7,674 nucleotides of DNA from Pseudomonadota bacterium (lineage in GTDB: Bacteria; Pseudomonadota; Gammaproteobacteria; Burkholderiales; Burkholderiaceae): positions 1 to 7,674 of the forward strand of contig JAJYBQ010000121.1 of assembly GCA_021778935.1 (NCBI GenBank), written 5' to 3'. Below the pieces are notes generated by a model. It searched no databases. It had not been told where the DNA came from and saw only the letters and a program-made list of their open reading frames with translations. How positions within the stretch are numbered: position 1 is the first letter of the stretch; each line of letters starts with the position of its first letter. Shown in pieces: positions 6,590 through 7,674 of the stretch. The position numbers were made by a program, and so were the translations under genes.

Positions 6590-6791
6590 ATCTCCGCCAT
6601 CCCGGTCACCGGTTGATCGATCGGAAAATCGGCGCTCTCTTCGTTCCGGTGGCGCCGCCCCTGATCCAGCGCAAAAATTCCCTCCGACGAAATACGGCGC
6701 TGCAGTGCACAAGATACACTCAACGCGTCGCAGCGGTTCGGGCGATTTTCCCGGCCGCCGCCCGGTTTTTCCCACGACAAGGACGCCCATC
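6590..6791. other. Divergent promoter region between the Trp-rich and cytochrome c genes
   Basis: This 202-bp gap must hold promoters for both flanking genes. A -10-like TACACT at 6715-6720 (four of six) is the only plus-strand hint, without a good -35. A-rich GCAAAAATTC at 6671-6680 is the most AT-rich part. No clear regulator site or RNA gene was seen. Confidence 0.35.
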
Positions 6792-7109
6792 ATGAAGAAA
6801 ATCCTCATCGTCACGGCGGTTGCCGCAGCCGGCACCCTGTTTCACACCGGCGCGATGGCGCAGCTTGCGCTGGCCCGCCAGGACGGCTGTCTCGCCTGCC
6901 ACAGCGTCGACCACAAGGTCATGGGGCCCGCCTACCGGGACGTCGCCAAGAAGTACGCCCATGTCCCGGGTGCCGAGAACCGCCTGGTGCAAAAGGTGCT
7001 CAATGGCGGCACCGGGGTCTGGGGCCACTTCGTGATGCCGGCGAACAAGAGCCACGTCAGCGAGGCGGACGCACGCAAGCTGGTGCACTGGATCCTGTCA
7101 TTGAAGTGA
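6792..7109 (+). CDS. Periplasmic monohaem cytochrome c, c551 type
   Basis: A 105-residue precursor with a Sec signal peptide (MKK, hydrophobic core, cleavage expected after AMA at residue 23), leaving about 82 residues, the mature length of Pseudomonas cytochrome c551. The haem site is CLACH at residues 33-37 (His37 as one axial ligand). MGPAYRDVAKKYA follows at 44-56, then GVWG at 75-78, and FVMPAN at 80-85 supplies Met82 as the second ligand. All of these align by eye with c551. The protein should carry electrons in the periplasm, for example between the bc1 complex and a terminal oxidase or a denitrification enzyme; the partner is not evident from the neighbours. The start is supported by AAGGA at 6779-6783, 8 nt upstream. 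It is probably its own transcription unit. Confidence 0.9.
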   Translation: MKKILIVTAVAAAGTLFHTGAMAQLALARQDGCLACHSVDHKVMGPAYRDVAKKYAHVPGAENRLVQKVLNGGTGVWGHFVMPANKSHVSEADARKLVHWILSLK

Positions 7110-7114
7110 CGCAG

Positions 7115-7120
7115 TAAAAT
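7115..7120 (+). promoter_or_regulatory. Possible -10 element of the binding-protein gene
   Basis: TAAAAT matches five of six bases of the -10 consensus and lies 82 nt before the next start codon, just after the cytochrome stop. No acceptable -35 box is found 16-18 nt upstream, so this is weak. Confidence 0.25.
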
Positions 7121-7121
7121 C

Positions 7122-7199
7122 CGGGGCTTTGCGGTCGATGCGGAATGCTTCCATGCGGGCGTTCCGCAGCCCCCGCGTCGTACCTGTCAGAAAGCCCCG
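7122..7199 (+). promoter_or_regulatory. Nested inverted repeats in the leader of the binding-protein gene
   Basis: CGGGGCTTT (7122-7130) is the exact reverse complement of AAAGCCCCG (7191-7199). Inside lies a 7-bp stem, TGCGGAA (7139-7145) with TTCCGCA (7162-7168). The outer right arm ends 3 nt before the ATG at 7203 and overlaps AGAAAG (7189-7194), the only purine-rich ribosome-binding candidate. If formed in RNA, the outer stem would hide the start region. Confidence 0.45.
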
Positions 7200-7202
7200 A
7201 CG

Positions 7203-7674
7203 ATGAAGACCTGGACCCGGATCGCCCTCGCCACCCTGCTCGCCGCCGCGGCCCTTGCCGGTTGCGGCAAGAAGGAGGCGGATGCCGGGTCCGGCGCCCC
7301 GACGACAACCGTACGTGCACCCGGAACCGATGTCATCCGGATCGGGGAGGTCGGGCCGCTGAGCGGCGGCGACGCGCACCTGGGCAAAGACAACGAGAAC
7401 GGCGCGATGCTGGCGGCCGACGAAATCAACGCAGCCGGCGGCATCAAGCTCGCCGGCAAGGTCTACCACGTCGAGATCCTGACCGAAGACGACAAAGGCG
7501 ATCCGCGGGAAGCGACCCTGGCGGCCCAGAAACTGGTCGACGAAGGCGTGGTTTCGGTCGTCGGCCACCTCAACTCGGGCTGCTCGATTCCTGCCTCGAA
7601 AATCTATCACGATGCCGGCGTCGCCGAGGTTTCGCCGTCGACCACCGCCATGAAGTACACCGAGCAGGGATTCG
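7203..7674 (+). CDS. Lipoprotein periplasmic binding protein of a branched-chain amino acid-type ABC transporter (LivK-like), N-terminal part
   Basis: The frame is open from the ATG at 7203 to the window edge (157 codons) and continues beyond it. The start shows a lipoprotein signal (MKTWTR, an Ala/Leu-rich core, and lipobox LAGC with Cys21 as the acylated residue), followed by a flexible Gly/Ala/Thr linker. From residue 45 it matches periplasmic binding protein fold I of the Leu/Ile/Val class: IRIGEVGPLSG at 45-55, AADEINAAGGI at 71-81, DDKGDP at 96-101, GHLNSG at 121-126 and PASKIYHDAGV at 130-140. Such proteins capture amino acids, amides or related small molecules and deliver them to LivHMGF-type permeases; the ligand cannot be told from this fragment. 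Residue 127 is Cys in a loop near the ligand pocket. Permease genes, if linked, lie beyond the window. Confidence 0.88.
   Translation, partial: MKTWTRIALATLLAAAALAGCGKKEADAGSGAPTTTVRAPGTDVIRIGEVGPLSGGDAHLGKDNENGAMLAADEINAAGGIKLAGKVYHVEILTEDDKGDPREATLAAQKLVDEGVVSVVGHLNSGCSIPASKIYHDAGVAEVSPSTTAMKYTEQGF

Noticed and set aside
6613..6626. TTGAT half-site resembling an FNR/ANR box upstream of the cytochrome gene
   Set aside because: Only the left half matches; the right half reads CGGAA where ATCAA would be required.

Overview
The window looks like chromosomal DNA from a GC-rich Gram-negative bacterium, most likely a betaproteobacterium (Burkholderiales or Rhodocyclales). The clues are a minus-strand 'small Trp-rich' protein of a type I associate with betaproteobacteria, a cobalamin-dependent ribonucleotide reductase with a long TSCPD-type tail, a DUF3311/MctP transporter pair, a Pseudomonas-type monohaem cytochrome c551 and a lipoprotein LivK-like binding protein. 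The assignment rests on protein resemblance only; no rRNA or tRNA gene is present.

Layout, left to right. (1) 1-1122, plus strand: the 3' end of an adenosylcobalamin-dependent ribonucleotide reductase gene (nrdJ), closed by a hairpin terminator at 1137-1165. (2) 1212-2974, plus: a two-gene operon for a DUF3311 small membrane protein and a sodium:solute symporter of the MctP monocarboxylate type, with a 2-nt gap between the genes. (3) 2975-3186: an intergenic stretch ending in a very AT-rich, near-palindromic block (about 3119-3167) that stands out sharply from the GC-rich surroundings. (4) 3187-4371, plus: an orphan P-loop ATPase with a C-terminal winged-helix-like region and no recognisable partner gene. 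(5) 4465-6117, minus: an Aer-type PAS-HAMP-MCP redox/aerotaxis receptor, convergent with the ATPase. (6) 6353-6589, minus: a 78-residue Trp-rich membrane protein. (7) 6792-7109, plus: a periplasmic cytochrome c551-like protein. (8) 7203 to the window edge, plus: the start of a lipoprotein periplasmic binding protein of the branched-chain amino acid ABC transporter class, behind a leader with nested inverted repeats.

Functionally this is mostly ordinary core genome: DNA precursor synthesis, uptake of small organic acids and amino acids, redox taxis and electron transfer. The genes sit as short independent transcription units in mixed orientations, not as one pathway. The least explained parts are the orphan ATPase with its AT-rich palindromic upstream region, and the structured leader of the binding-protein gene. 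I do not see a convincing new multi-gene system. The ATPase cassette is the only candidate for something under-described.
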